A DNA stretch of 64,000 nucleotides from Agarilytica sp033852165 (GTDB lineage: Bacteria > Pseudomonadota > Gammaproteobacteria > Pseudomonadales > Cellvibrionaceae), in contig JAWSUZ010000014.1 of the NCBI GenBank assembly GCA_033852165.1, positions 19,333 through 83,332 of the forward strand. The letters run 5' to 3'. A program made the position numbers and the translations under genes. The notes under the pieces were generated by a model that was given only the letters and a program-made list of their open reading frames with translations, made no database searches and was not told the DNA's origin. Shown here in pieces: positions 18,337-29,000 of the stretch. Numbering within the stretch: position 1 is the first letter of the stretch; every line of letters begins with the position of its first letter.

Positions 18337-20091
18337 TTAGGTTCCATACAGGGGCTGTAGCTTGTTGCTAGGGCTTTGAACTTTCTGTTGGGATATGTAG
18401 GCTTTCAGTAATTGGGCTAACTTACTGCCTTCGTGCGGAGAGTCCGGCGCGTCAGCGTAGAGATTGGCGTCCAATATTTCAATTTCGTCTCGGATTTTTT
18501 CATCATCTATCCGATTGGCGATATCTTGTAAGGTTTTGGGTGGTTGTGATTCCCAATATAGGTTCGCCCATATCAATAAGGTTTCACGAAGTTCCTTAGC
18601 ATTTCCGCTTTGAGAGTGTTTTTGTAACAGCGAAAAAACTTTTTTAATATTCGATTCATCGGCATTGTATAGTGACGAGGGTTTCGCGGAGGGGCGGCGA
18701 AGTACGTAAATAATATAGCTGATACTTGCGCCTAATAAGGCCAGCAGTACTTGGCTCAGTGTTTTCCAAAAAAATAATTGGCTATTTAACTCATCATTCT
18801 CTTTACTGGAAAGAGCCGTAGGATTGACTTGTCCTGTTGCCAGCGGCGTACTGCTTACAATGTTGCCTGCATTTTGCGGTGAGTTTAGAGGTGAATTGTG
18901 AGGTGAATATAGAGGTGTCGTGCCTTTTGCTGTAATAACTCTCTCGGGGATTGCGGCCCATTCAAGCGTGTCAGTATTCGTGTTCCACCAGGGCACTTTC
19001 ACTGCTGGTAGTGTAACGCTGCCAGCAGCGTTTAAAACGACAGCAGCACTTTCGATTCGTATCGCGGTAAAACCATCGCTATTTTTCTCGTCACTGAGTT
19101 CGGGTTTGTCTGCGTAAATTTTAAGATTGTTCACGACTTGCTGCTGCCAAACAGGAGGGAGCTGTGAGGCCATTAACCCCTTCACTTTTAACACGATTGT
19201 GCGAGTTAGGGGTTCCCCTGTATTCATTTGATTGGGATCTTGGCTCCACGATTCTTCGAGTGATACATGGGTGGCAGGGAGCCAGGGCTTATTACTTGGA
19301 AATGTACTGGAGCGAGGCAATACGGTAATGGTGTGTTTGTCAGTACGACGTCTGACCGCTTCAACTCGACTAGAAAAACCGAAAAAGGAGCGATTCGTGT
19401 TGTTCTTAGGAATTTTAATCAGCCATTGTAAAGACGGTATCTCAAATTCACCGCTGACTTGGGGAAACAAGGCATAGCTATATTCTGCTATGGCGTATAA
19501 TTTTCCGTTTATGCGGCGGTTGTAGCGGGCATTGGGCAAGCTGTCTTTAATCACGTTTTCTATTACTAAGGGTTCTGCTTCAAAGGCGTTGACGTTGCGA
19601 GAATAAAACAAACGATACGTTAAGGTGAGTTGCTCTTGAACATAGACGCTGGATTTATCGACAACAGTTTCGATAAATATATCTTTCACTTGCCCTGCGG
19701 GAACCGGTCTTTCTGGTGTTACCGTGATTTCAACCGCATCGCTGATTAAGCTGCCGAGTCGAAAGGAGGGAATGATTAAACGGCCTTCTTTTTTTGGGAA
19801 TAGTGTTAATGTCCAGTCAGTATGAGAAGAAACCTTGCCATTAATCACGCTGTGTTGATTGCTTTGTTGACGAGACTTAATCGTAAAATGTGAATTCAGC
19901 TGGGCAAAGCTAGGTTGGCTTTGCTGGCGAGGGCCATTGTAGCGTACCGTTAAGATCAGCGTTTCATCTGCGGTAATTGTTGTGCGCTCGACAATGGATC
20001 TAAGGCTGGGTGATTGAGCCTGAATCTGAAAGGAGATCAGTAGGCAGGCAATGCCAAGGATGTAGCGGTGCAGGGAAAGTAAATTCTTCAT
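18337..20091 (-). CDS. batD: BatD-like oxygen tolerance / periplasmic protein
   Basis: A 584-residue protein of the BatD family. It has a signal peptide (cleavage near IQAQS), then a long periplasmic region of tandem beta-sandwich domains starting with SIVERTTITADETLILTVRY, one membrane helix near residues 455-475 (KTLSQVLLALLGASISYII), and a cytoplasmic helical tail containing a NAKELRETLLIWANLYW block. BatD proteins accompany the VWA proteins BatA and BatB; in Bacteroides the cluster was linked to aerotolerance, but its molecular action is unresolved. ATG 20091 lies six bases after the batB stop, so the two are cotranscribed. Confidence 0.88.
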   Translation of the reverse strand: MKNLLSLHRYILGIACLLISFQIQAQSPSLRSIVERTTITADETLILTVRYNGPRQQSQPSFAQLNSHFTIKSRQQSNQHSVINGKVSSHTDWTLTLFPKKEGRLIIPSFRLGSLISDAVEITVTPERPVPAGQVKDIFIETVVDKSSVYVQEQLTLTYRLFYSRNVNAFEAEPLVIENVIKDSLPNARYNRRINGKLYAIAEYSYALFPQVSGEFEIPSLQWLIKIPKNNTNRSFFGFSSRVEAVRRRTDKHTITVLPRSSTFPSNKPWLPATHVSLEESWSQDPNQMNTGEPLTRTIVLKVKGLMASQLPPVWQQQVVNNLKIYADKPELSDEKNSDGFTAIRIESAAVVLNAAGSVTLPAVKVPWWNTNTDTLEWAAIPERVITAKGTTPLYSPHNSPLNSPQNAGNIVSSTPLATGQVNPTALSSKENDELNSQLFFWKTLSQVLLALLGASISYIIYVLRRPSAKPSSLYNADESNIKKVFSLLQKHSQSGNAKELRETLLIWANLYWESQPPKTLQDIANRIDDEKIRDEIEILDANLYADAPDSPHEGSKLAQLLKAYISQQKVQSPSNKLQPLYGT

Positions 20092-20097
20092 ATCGGT

Positions 20098-22080
20098 TTA
20101 CCAGCGCTCTTCATTTTGCTGTTCATCGGGTGATCGCATGGGCCTATCAAACGATTCTCGACGACGTTTGTTGTATTCGTATTGAAATTTATTACGCATG
20201 AGGCCGCTTGGGTCATCGGGAACTCGACGTAACCATTGATTAAGGGCTTGTTGCTGTTCTTGTTCTTCTTCAGATAACTCAGGCTTTTCAGGTGCCTGTT
20301 GAGCTTCATCTGTTTGTTCTGTGTCTTTTTTCTCTTGTTCCGCTTTTTTCGCAGCTTCTTTTTCTTCTTCTGAGCTGTCTTGCTCTTCTTGCTGCTGCGA
20401 ATGAGACTGTTCGTCCTGTTGCTCTTCAGAGTCGTCCTGCTCTTTGTCGTCTTTGTAATGTTTATCTAGAGCTTCTTGTTGTTTTTCTTCGGCGCTCTTT
20501 TTCGCGTTTTCACTTTGCTCATCTGAGGTCTCTTCTTGAGAGTCTTTTGAATCTTCAGATTCTTGTTCCTGGTCGGACTGTTCGTTGTCTGGTTGTTGAT
20601 CCGAGGATTGGTTTTGTTGGTCCTGAGAGTCTTGCTGATCGCTTTGCTCTTGATTTTCTTGCCCGTCCTGTTTTTGGTCCGAATTTTGTTGTTGTTCCTG
20701 TTGCTGCTCAGCCATTGCTTTCAGCTGTTTAGCAATACTCTGATTAGCCTTGGCTTCCGGAAAATCGGGTTGGGCTTTCAACGCTTCGTCGTATGCCTTA
20801 GTTGCGGCTTCGTAGTCACCTTGTTGCGTCAGCGCATTGCCCAAATTGTATTTTGACTGGGCATCGCTACCTTGATTGAACTGAGATATGGCTTCGTCGT
20901 AATCTCCATTTTTATAATGGGCGATGGCTTTCCAATCTGGGTCATTAAATGTGTTGGCGGCGGCTTCGGCCTGATCGTTCTGCAATAGTTCCTGTGCTTG
21001 CTGATCTTTGCTTTTCCATAAATCTTGCCAGCCAAGGGCGTATGACGGAGATGGATTGAGAAATATGGCAAAACCAAAACACAATAACCAACCGCGACGA
21101 AATAAGAGGGCGGCAAATGGTAAAACAAATAAAATGAGCCAATGCCCTTGTTCATGCCACTCGTCACTTAAGCGCTTGTTCTCACTTTCTTTTTCCATGG
21201 TTTCTTCAAAGCCAAAATGCAATATGGATTGAATGTCGGCGTCGTCGTTTGAGAACGGAATGTAGGTGCCTTTCATACTGATGGCAGCATCTGATAAACC
21301 TTGATGATTAACTTTTGCGAGGACAATCTCTCCGTTTCGTTTTTTTGCGAAGCGGCCATTGGATAGTGGGATAGGAGCGCCTTCGCTGGTTCCAATTCCC
21401 CATACGGTTATGCGGTGTTGGCTTGTTTCAGCCGTTATCGACAATTCCCGATGCGCGCTGTAAGCAATCTCGTCCGTTACAAATACGATATCGCCGGTGA
21501 TAACGCCGGTTTCTTTTAATAGTTCGTTTGCGAGTTCTAGGGCTTGTTCTGGGTTGCTACCCTGTTGAGGCATTATTCCTGGGGATAGACCGGGAAGTAG
21601 ACTTTTGATGGTTTTCGTATCGTCGGTTAACGGTGTGACAACGTGAGCATCACCTGCGTAAGCGATCAGGGCTGTTACACCTTCTATGCGTGTATCGAGC
21701 AAGTCGATGAGTTTAAGTCGTGAACGAATCAGGCGGGAAGGTTTAATGTCTTCGGCGTTCATTGACGGTGAAAGATCCCACAATATTACCAAGGCGGAAC
21801 CGTCTTGCTGAATCGGTTGGGGTTTCTTTTCCCATGTGGGGCCGGCCATGGCGATAATTAATAGACACCAGATAACGAAAACACCAATCATCGGCAGTTT
21901 TTTCTGGCTGGAAAGCTGACCTTCTATTAGAAATGGGAGGAGCTTCGAGTCAATTAATGACTGCCATTGCGAGCTGCGGTGAAAATTTCGCAGTAAAAAA
22001 ACGAATAAAACAGCACTTGGGACGAAGGCAAGCAACCACAATGGCCGAATGAAATGAAATTCGCTGAGTATGGTTTCCAT
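20098..22080 (-). CDS. batB: BatB-like VWA and TPR membrane protein
   Basis: A 660-residue inner-membrane protein. Two membrane helices lie at about 8-30 and 58-80. A von Willebrand factor A domain follows, with a MIDAS motif DLSPSMN near 100, for metal-dependent protein binding. Two more hydrophobic segments sit near 310-345. A TPR region (about 375-450, including SKYNLGNALTQQGDYEAATK) precedes a very long Gln/Asp/Glu/Ser low-complexity tract (about 455-610) and a basic end. VWA plus TPR in one chain corresponds to a BatB/BatC fusion. The ATG directly follows the batA stop (TAAATG). The low-complexity tract produces long spurious open frames on the other strand. Confidence 0.9.
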   Translation of the reverse strand: METILSEFHFIRPLWLLAFVPSAVLFVFLLRNFHRSSQWQSLIDSKLLPFLIEGQLSSQKKLPMIGVFVIWCLLIIAMAGPTWEKKPQPIQQDGSALVILWDLSPSMNAEDIKPSRLIRSRLKLIDLLDTRIEGVTALIAYAGDAHVVTPLTDDTKTIKSLLPGLSPGIMPQQGSNPEQALELANELLKETGVITGDIVFVTDEIAYSAHRELSITAETSQHRITVWGIGTSEGAPIPLSNGRFAKKRNGEIVLAKVNHQGLSDAAISMKGTYIPFSNDDADIQSILHFGFEETMEKESENKRLSDEWHEQGHWLILFVLPFAALLFRRGWLLCFGFAIFLNPSPSYALGWQDLWKSKDQQAQELLQNDQAEAAANTFNDPDWKAIAHYKNGDYDEAISQFNQGSDAQSKYNLGNALTQQGDYEAATKAYDEALKAQPDFPEAKANQSIAKQLKAMAEQQQEQQQNSDQKQDGQENQEQSDQQDSQDQQNQSSDQQPDNEQSDQEQESEDSKDSQEETSDEQSENAKKSAEEKQQEALDKHYKDDKEQDDSEEQQDEQSHSQQQEEQDSSEEEKEAAKKAEQEKKDTEQTDEAQQAPEKPELSEEEQEQQQALNQWLRRVPDDPSGLMRNKFQYEYNKRRRESFDRPMRSPDEQQNEERW

Positions 22081-23091
22081 TTAATTCACCGCTCGACTAA
22101 AAAATGTGGGAAACATCGTAGACAAACTCGCGAAACAAAAACTTAGTAGTAACGCAATGCCGAGCGGCCAATAGAAAAGGCTACGCGTCGGGCGAAAAAA
22201 CTCATCGTCTTGTTCGATAGGCTCTAACTGGTCGAGTAGATCGTAAATGCGAGCGAGTTCCTTGGGGTTGCGGGCACGAAAATATTTCCCGCCTGTTTTG
22301 TCGGCAATGTATTGCAAGCTCTCTTCATCGAGGTCGGCTGAAGGATTAATGCGTTGGCGAAAGAACCCGTTGTTTTGAATCATTTCGTCTGCGCCAACAC
22401 CAATGGTGTAGATTTTAACTCCCGCTTGTTTGGCAAGATCAGCAGCTTTTCTTGGTTCCACTTCTCCTGCGGTATTCGCCCCATCGGTGAGTAGTATGAC
22501 GACTCGTTGGGATTCAGGCCGATCTTTTAAGCGCTTAATCGATAAGCCAATGGCGTCACCAATAGCAGTTTGCTTACCAGCAAAACCCAATTGGGCTTCT
22601 TGTAATAAACGGTTAACGGTTTTTCTGTCGAAGGTTAGAGGTGATTGTAAATAAGCTTGTGAGCCAAACAGAATAAGACCTAGTCGATCGTTTAAGCGCC
22701 TTTCTAAAAATTCTCCGACCACATATTTGACGACCAATATACGTGGGATTTGCTCTCCATCGATTACCATGTCGGCCAGTTCCATACTGCCTGAAATGTC
22801 GACGGCAACCAGTAGGTCACGGCCACTGGTTGGGATTGATATAGCATCGCCGATCCATTGCGGTTTTGCAGCCGCACCAACTAAGAGAATCCAGATTAAT
22901 GACAGTGGCATGATGGTCATCCAAGCGCTGTTGTGCGACAGACTTCGACCCTCGTGTATGGCACTTTCAGCACGCTGGTAAAAGGGCACGCGCAGCGCTG
23001 CGTCCTCACGTTTTGAGCGGGGGATTAACAGAATAACCAGAAAAGGGAGGGGCAGAAACGTTAAGACCCAGGGCCAGTCGAAATTAAACAT
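22081..23091 (-). CDS. batA: BatA-like VWA domain membrane protein
   Basis: A VWA protein of about 336 residues, flanked by membrane helices at the N-terminus (WPWVLTFLPLPFLVILL, then MPLSLIWILLVGAAA) and at the C-terminus (about 310-330). The MIDAS motif is DISGSM, with the later ILLTDGANTAGE segment supplying the remaining metal ligands. It probably works in the inner membrane with BatB and BatD, under the MoxR ATPase. I chose ATG 23091 (MFNFDWPW) over the GTG at 23103, because members of this family begin close to the first membrane helix. The start overlaps the end of the DUF4381 gene, indicating translational coupling. Confidence 0.9.
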   Translation of the reverse strand: MFNFDWPWVLTFLPLPFLVILLIPRSKREDAALRVPFYQRAESAIHEGRSLSHNSAWMTIMPLSLIWILLVGAAAKPQWIGDAISIPTSGRDLLVAVDISGSMELADMVIDGEQIPRILVVKYVVGEFLERRLNDRLGLILFGSQAYLQSPLTFDRKTVNRLLQEAQLGFAGKQTAIGDAIGLSIKRLKDRPESQRVVILLTDGANTAGEVEPRKAADLAKQAGVKIYTIGVGADEMIQNNGFFRQRINPSADLDEESLQYIADKTGGKYFRARNPKELARIYDLLDQLEPIEQDDEFFRPTRSLFYWPLGIALLLSFCFASLSTMFPTFFSRAVN

Positions 23092-23806
23092 GAGTATCAC
23101 CACTTAATTGCATCCATGGGACGTGTTTAAGACGCGCACGGGGTTTGTGGTGTTTTATCCAATGCTGAGCATACGTGATCAGTTTTTCGGTATGCTCTTT
23201 AGCTTTCTCTTCATGACTTTCATTTTCATCTGGCTGATATAAGAGCGACTCAATTGCATTCCCTAAGGAATCATCAGCATGGGATTTCTTCATGGTGGTA
23301 TCGATTAGATCTATCCATTGCTTGCCGAATGTCCCCGCAATTTTTAAGCGGGAATCGGGGTATGCGGTAAAAAATGTACGTTTAAGTAGGTAAATAACCT
23401 GCTTGCATTGTTCGCTTGCTTTCAATGATTCTTGCCCTGATATGTTGGCAAGTGAATTCAGTGCGTGCTTTCGATAGCGGTTGGCCTTAATTCTCGTTAC
23501 GAGCCAATGGGAGCTCCAGCTCGTCAGCAAAATAAATAAGACTGCTAAGATCCACCAACCGGGAGCGGGAGGCCACCACCCTTGTCCTGTTGGCGCTACC
23601 ACATCGTGTAATTGTGCGAGTAATTGCTCACGAGGGTCGACGGCTTGTCCGCCACTTGGCATTCCCGGAAATTGCGCAAAGTTCATATTGAATAACGACG
23701 ATTCAAACGCTGAAAGTAAGCGGGAAATAGTCAAACTCAACACCTTAAGTTCTGACAAAGCCCCTACAGTTAGAGACGAAAGCGACTGAGCAAGAAAAGA
23801 TAACAT
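23084..23806 (-). CDS. DUF4381 domain membrane protein of the Bat operon
   Basis: About 240 residues, with the DUF4381 signature: DPREQLLAQLHDVVAP followed by GWWPPAPGWWILAVLFIL, the second part being a membrane helix. A cytoplasmic helical region follows (KHALNSLANISGQE, IYLLKRTFFTAYP). DUF4381 proteins are regularly encoded between DUF58 and BatA genes; their function is unknown. ATG 23806 overlaps the DUF58 stop (TAATG) and has GAGGAAG just upstream. The first 45 or so residues before MNFAQFPG are unusual for the family, so a later start at that Met is possible. Confidence 0.85.
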   Translation of the reverse strand: MLSFLAQSLSSLTVGALSELKVLSLTISRLLSAFESSLFNMNFAQFPGMPSGGQAVDPREQLLAQLHDVVAPTGQGWWPPAPGWWILAVLFILLTSWSSHWLVTRIKANRYRKHALNSLANISGQESLKASEQCKQVIYLLKRTFFTAYPDSRLKIAGTFGKQWIDLIDTTMKKSHADDSLGNAIESLLYQPDENESHEEKAKEHTEKLITYAQHWIKHHKPRARLKHVPWMQLSGDTHV

Positions 23807-24762
23807 TAACGTCTTCCTCTTCTTTTTCGTCGAGAGCAAAAGAAGTCGTGGACTAATGATTCAACTGAGTTAGCCACAGAGGTTGAAGCAAAATTGGTTC
23901 GTGATTGACCGCATGCTTGTTTCAAGGCGAGTCGTTGTTTTTCGAAGCTATTATGGTATCCGTCCAAAAATTTATGGGACTGCCCAACGATATTGAGCTT
24001 TTGTTGGCCATTCGTAATGGATAAAAATTTGTCTGCAGGCAGCGCCTCTTCTAATGGGTCATATATGTGGACGGCCGTGAGATCACAGTGACGAGACAAA
24101 ATCGACAAGGGTTCTCTGCAAGCTTCGTTAAAATCATGAAAGTCACTGATAATAAAAACCGCACTGCCAGGTTTGGCCACGCGGCGAATATCATTCAGCA
24201 TATCTTCCATTGAGTTTTTCGCTGGAGGAGCAACGGGGGAAGTCAGTTGGTGATTGTATTCCACTAATTGATGTATGAATGAAAGCGCCGCATGCTTACC
24301 GCGTCGTGCGCGAGTGTCGGTTTGGTCATCATCGGAAAAGATGAGGGCGCCAATACGATCATTGTTTTGTAATGCAGCCCAGGCAATCGTCGTCGCAAAT
24401 TTTGCTGCGTACACGGATTTAAATTGATTCACACTGCCAAAAAACATAGGTGAGCGCTGATCGACGAGTAAATATACGGGGCGCTCGCGTTCTTCTTGAA
24501 ACAGTTTGGTGTAGGGTTTTTGTGTTCTGGCTGTCACTCGCCAGTCAATGTTTCTGACATCGTCGCCGACTTGATAGGGGCGAACCTCCGCAAATTCCAT
24601 CCCCCGACCGCGAAAACTGGTGCGGCTGTCACCATCGATCAGCGCTACGCTTTTTCGATTGGTTTCGAGGGATATATCTTTTGCGAGGTGGCGTAGCTGT
24701 AGAAGTGCATCTACAGAAACGTAGACGCCTTCGGGGGCTGTAGTATCACTTCCAAATTGCAT
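23806..24762 (-). CDS. DUF58 domain protein
   Basis: A 318-residue DUF58 protein of the MoxR-associated cluster. The conserved block FRGRGMEFAEVRPYQVGDD runs at about 50-68, followed by RNIDWRVTAR, and a degenerate VWA fold follows (YLLVDQRSPMFFG near 100, VFIISDFHDF near 195). The chain ends in a very basic stretch. DUF58 proteins are thought to act as partners or clients of MoxR ATPases together with VWA proteins. It lies 28 bases after moxR and overlaps the DUF4381 gene by the TAATG junction. Confidence 0.9.
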   Translation of the reverse strand: MQFGSDTTAPEGVYVSVDALLQLRHLAKDISLETNRKSVALIDGDSRTSFRGRGMEFAEVRPYQVGDDVRNIDWRVTARTQKPYTKLFQEERERPVYLLVDQRSPMFFGSVNQFKSVYAAKFATTIAWAALQNNDRIGALIFSDDDQTDTRARRGKHAALSFIHQLVEYNHQLTSPVAPPAKNSMEDMLNDIRRVAKPGSAVFIISDFHDFNEACREPLSILSRHCDLTAVHIYDPLEEALPADKFLSITNGQQKLNIVGQSHKFLDGYHNSFEKQRLALKQACGQSRTNFASTSVANSVESLVHDFFCSRRKRRGRR

Positions 24763-24790
24763 GATCTAGTTTGTATCCACTGAAACGAGA

Positions 24791-25756
24791 TTACGCGACG
24801 GGAACGCGGAGGATTAATTCATCAATTATCTTATCGGGAGTTTGGCCGTTGGCCTCGGCTTCGAAGCTGAGGATTAAGCGGTGGCGAAATACGTCGTGGA
24901 GTATTGCGCGTACATCATCGGGACTGACGTAGTCGCGTCCGTGTAGAAACGCGTGTGCGCGTGAGCAGCGATCGAGGCTGATGGTAGCTCGGGGACTGAC
25001 GCCAAAGTCTAACCAGCGTGCAAGGTCATCGCCGTAGGATACGGGGTTACGTGTCGATTGAGTGAGCTGAATAATATACTCCTCAACGGCATCGGACATA
25101 TGGATAGCAAGGCTCTCTTCTCGCGCTTGAAAGAGTGTTTTTTGGCTAACGGTTGCGTCAAGGCTCGACTTGACTGAGCCTTGTCTGGCCTCTTGTCGGC
25201 TCAACCTAAGGATCTCACGTTCTGCATTTGCATCAGGGAAATCGACACGAACATGCATTAAGAATCGGTCAAGTTGAGCTTCTGGAAGAGGATAGGTACC
25301 TTCTTGCTCAATGGGGTTTTGGGTCGCCATGACTAAGAATAAGTCGGGTAGAGGGTAGGTGGTTTTCCCTACGCTGATTTGCCCTTCGCCCATGGCTTCT
25401 AGTAAGGCTGATTGCACTTTTGCTGGCGCTCGGTTGATCTCATCAGCCAGTACCAAGTTGTGAAAGATCGGGCCTTTTTGAAATTCAAAGGTCGCAGTTT
25501 CGGGGCGGTAAATATCGGTGCCGGTAATATCGGATGGCAGGAGATCGGGCGTAAATTGTACGCGGTGAAAGTCGCCTTCGATGCCTTCCGAGAGGGTTTT
25601 GATGGCCTTAGTTTTTGCCAGACCGGGGGCGCCTTCTACCAATAAATGGCCATCGGCGATAAGGGCGATAAGTAGGCGTTCGATTAAGGCGGGTTGACCA
25701 ACAATTTGACTATCGAGCCAAGTTTTCAGTGTGTTTAATTCGGTTAGCGTCGACAT
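24791..25756 (-). CDS. moxR: MoxR family AAA+ ATPase
   Basis: A 321-residue AAA+ ATPase. It has Walker A GAPGLAKTKA (about 39-48), Walker B LVLADEINRAPAKVQSALLE (about 100-119), sensor 1 FLVMATQNP and the C-terminal lid with DVFRHRLILSFEAEA. MoxR proteins are chaperone-like ATPases that act on VWA-domain partners, which are encoded immediately downstream here. It is the first gene of the minus-strand operon; the 134 bases to the divergent glutamate dehydrogenase must contain its promoter. Confidence 0.93.
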   Translation of the reverse strand: MSTLTELNTLKTWLDSQIVGQPALIERLLIALIADGHLLVEGAPGLAKTKAIKTLSEGIEGDFHRVQFTPDLLPSDITGTDIYRPETATFEFQKGPIFHNLVLADEINRAPAKVQSALLEAMGEGQISVGKTTYPLPDLFLVMATQNPIEQEGTYPLPEAQLDRFLMHVRVDFPDANAEREILRLSRQEARQGSVKSSLDATVSQKTLFQAREESLAIHMSDAVEEYIIQLTQSTRNPVSYGDDLARWLDFGVSPRATISLDRCSRAHAFLHGRDYVSPDDVRAILHDVFRHRLILSFEAEANGQTPDKIIDELILRVPVA

Positions 25757-26025
25757 TTTTGTGTTTCTACCTTATGGCCGTGAGCTGCGATTTTCTTATC
25801 GAATCGCTGTTGTGTTTATTCAGAGCTTCCCTAGACCTCAACTTTATTCTGTGAGTTCCCTTGGTCTAGCCTCGTTCACCGATTAAAACGGTGCAAATCG
25901 CTGCAAAATTAGGCGTTTTCATAGGAAACCTGCCCAATCTAAGCTGTTTTTATGAACTATTCTTATGTAAGGCCACAATTAGCAATATCAATAGCCTTTC
26001 GGCCAAAAATAACGAGGGATATGCG

Positions 26026-29000
26026 GTGGAAATCAATGCTAGCCACGTCGACAACTGTGCGGAGCTGATCAAAAATTACACATCTTTTGTCAAAAAGTCA
26101 CATAAGGAGGAAGAGCTTAAACCTCTCCTCGCATTTGCCAAACCGTATTTGAAGTTTTTCCCTATCGATGCTTGGGTTGGTCGCGAGATGAGCGATCTTC
26201 ACGGCTTCTTGTATGGCCTTATGGTTTTACTGCAAAAGGATTTGGAGGGCGGGCCACGTGTTCAAGTGTTTAATCCCAATCTTGATGAACAAGGATGGAT
26301 GTGTGGCAGGACTGTCATTACGGTTATTCAGAAAGACATGCCTTTTCTGGTGGACTCCATTCGTCTGGAACTGAACCGGCGAGAGATCCCCATTCATGTT
26401 GTGCAAAGCTTTGTGATGTCGACTCAACGTGACGAGGACGGGCTGTTCCAATCTCTCGAAGCTGATTCGTCAGATAAAAGTAAAAGGGAGGCGTTGATTT
26501 ACGTTGAAATCAACCTACATACCGATGAGTCCCAGTTGGTCAGTATCCGCCAGTCTATAGACGGCGTATTGAAAGATGTCGTCAACGTCGTGAGTGATTA
26601 CAAAACGATTGTGGCGCGGTTAGGTATTGCAAAGGTGAACATTCATGAACATTGCCCGCATGCCAAAGAGTCCTTTGCTTTCCTTCAATGGCTACAAGAA
26701 TCCCATTTCACCTTTATGGGGTATCGAGATTACGACCTTGTTAAAGTCGGCCGAAAAAAGGGCCTGAAAGAAACGGTTGAACATCGTTTGGGTATTTTTC
26801 GTAAATTAGAAAATAGCAGTTCGGATGTTATCTTTATCGATTCGAATGAAGGGATGAAAGCTTTTCATAAAAGCGACGATGTGGTTTTCTTTTCAAAATC
26901 TGCAACGAGATCGAATGTCCATCGTGGCGTTTATCCTGATTATATCGCGGTAAAAAAATATGGAGAAAATGGAGAGGTTTGTGGCGAATATCGATTTTTA
27001 GGGTTGTTTACGTATACCGTATTTAACTTGTCGCCCCTAAAAATCCCTTTGATGCGGAAGAAGGTCAGGAATGTTATTACCCGCACCGGATTGGATACCA
27101 GCGGTTATTATGGGAAAAACTTGCTGCGTGTGATTGAGAGTTTTCCTCGGGAAGAGATTTTTCAGTCAGATGAAGATACCTTGTACAAAAACATCTGGAA
27201 TATCACTTCAATCAATGAGCGCCATATTGTGCGTTTGATTGTGCGAAAGGACGCATTTGGTAGCTTTGTTAATTGTATGGTCTACGTTCCTAAGGATTTA
27301 TATAATACGCGTATTCGCCTAAAAATAGAGCGTTTACTTGGTGATGCGCTTGGCAGTAGTGAGTGTGATTCTACAACGAATTTTTCGGAGTCGACCCTGG
27401 CGCGGGCACAGTTTGTATTTCGTGTTGATGAAAGTAGTCAGCGCAATGTTGATGTTGATGTTGATGCATTAGAAAATTCTATTCGGGATATAATCAAAAA
27501 CTGGGAAGAACATTTACAGGTTGCGTTAATCGATTATTTTGGTGAGGCTAGCGGTATTGATTATTTTAATCGCTATCACTTTTCATTCTCACAAAGCTAT
27601 CAAGAGCAGTTTGACCCTCGTTCTGCTGTTACTGATATTGAAATGCTAGAAACGTTATGTTCTGGTAATGATGTCGCGATGAATCTCTATCGTCCGATCG
27701 GTGTTGCCGAAGATACGATGCGGTTTAAAATTATGCATTTGAACGCGCCGTTGGAATTGTCAGACGTTATTCCTATTTTGGAAAATTTAGGACTTCGTGT
27801 TTTGGGGGAACATCCGCATAAAATTGAGACTGCCGATCGTGGTGATGTCTGGTTGCATGATTTTCAACTTGCCTTTAGATTGCCAGTGAATGTAGATGTG
27901 CACGGGGTTCGTTCCAATTTTGAGGAAGCGTTTTACAATATTTGGCGAGGAGGGAGTGAGAGCGATGCCTTTAACCGTTTGGTGTTGGGTGCCCGTTTAA
28001 ATTGGCGGGAGGTGTCGATTCTTCGCGCTTATGCCAAGTACTTAAAGCAAATTGGATTTAATAGCACGGAACGATTTATTGCCGATACCTTGGTCCATCA
28101 TCTGGATATTACGAGAAATTTAATCGCGTTGTTTAAGGCCCGTTTTGATCCTAGAATGCATAAAACGGATGATATGGGTGATGAACGAGCGGGTCGAATT
28201 AAAGGCAATATTCTTGAAGCTTTGGATGGTGTGGCGAACTTAAATGAAGATCGCGCGCTTCGGCGTTATCTCGATTTGATAAGCGGAACATTGCGCACTA
28301 ACTACTATCAAAAAAATTCAGATGGTGAAGATAAAAGTTATATATCCATTAAATTCAGTCCGCGTGAAATATCCGATATTCCAGAGCCTCGCCCACTGTT
28401 TGAAATTTTTGTTTACTCGCCAAGAGTGGAGGGTGTGCATTTACGTGGAGGAACTGTTGCTCGCGGAGGTTTACGCTGGTCTGATCGTTTACAAGATTAT
28501 CGCACGGAAGTCTTAGGCTTGGTGAAAGCTCAGCAGGTCAAAAATGCTGTGATCGTTCCTAACGGCGCGAAGGGTGGGTTCGTGGCTAAAAAACTTAGCA
28601 AGTCAATGTCGCGAGATGAGTTTTTTCAAGAAGGAATTTCTTGCTACAAAATTTTTATTCAGGGTTTGTTGGACGTTACGGATAACCTTGTGAATGGCAA
28701 TGTTGTTCCACCTGAAAGTGTTGTTAGAAAAGATCCGGATGATCCTTATTTGGTCGTTGCTGCAGACAAGGGGACTGCAACCTTTTCTGATATCGCGAAT
28801 GAAATCTCTACCAATTATGGATTTTGGCTGGGCGATGCATTCGCCTCCGGAGGCAGTCAAGGTTATGACCATAAAAAAATGGGGATTACCGCAAAAGGTG
28901 CCTGGGTTTCAGTTCAGCGTCACTTCCGTGAGAAAGACATTGATATTCAAACGACCGACTTTACCGTAATCGGCGTTGGCGATATGGCTGGTGATGTTTT

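Noticed and set aside
20292..20856. Two long plus-strand frames (146 and 97 aa), rich in Leu and Val
   Set aside because: They are the antisense of the Gln/Glu/Ser-rich low-complexity tract of batB, which removes stop codons on both strands; no ribosome site or conserved motif supports them.
25891..26025. N-terminal extension of glutamate dehydrogenase from GTG 25891
   Set aside because: The extra 45 residues do not resemble the family's N-terminus, and GTG 26026 has a far better ribosome site.
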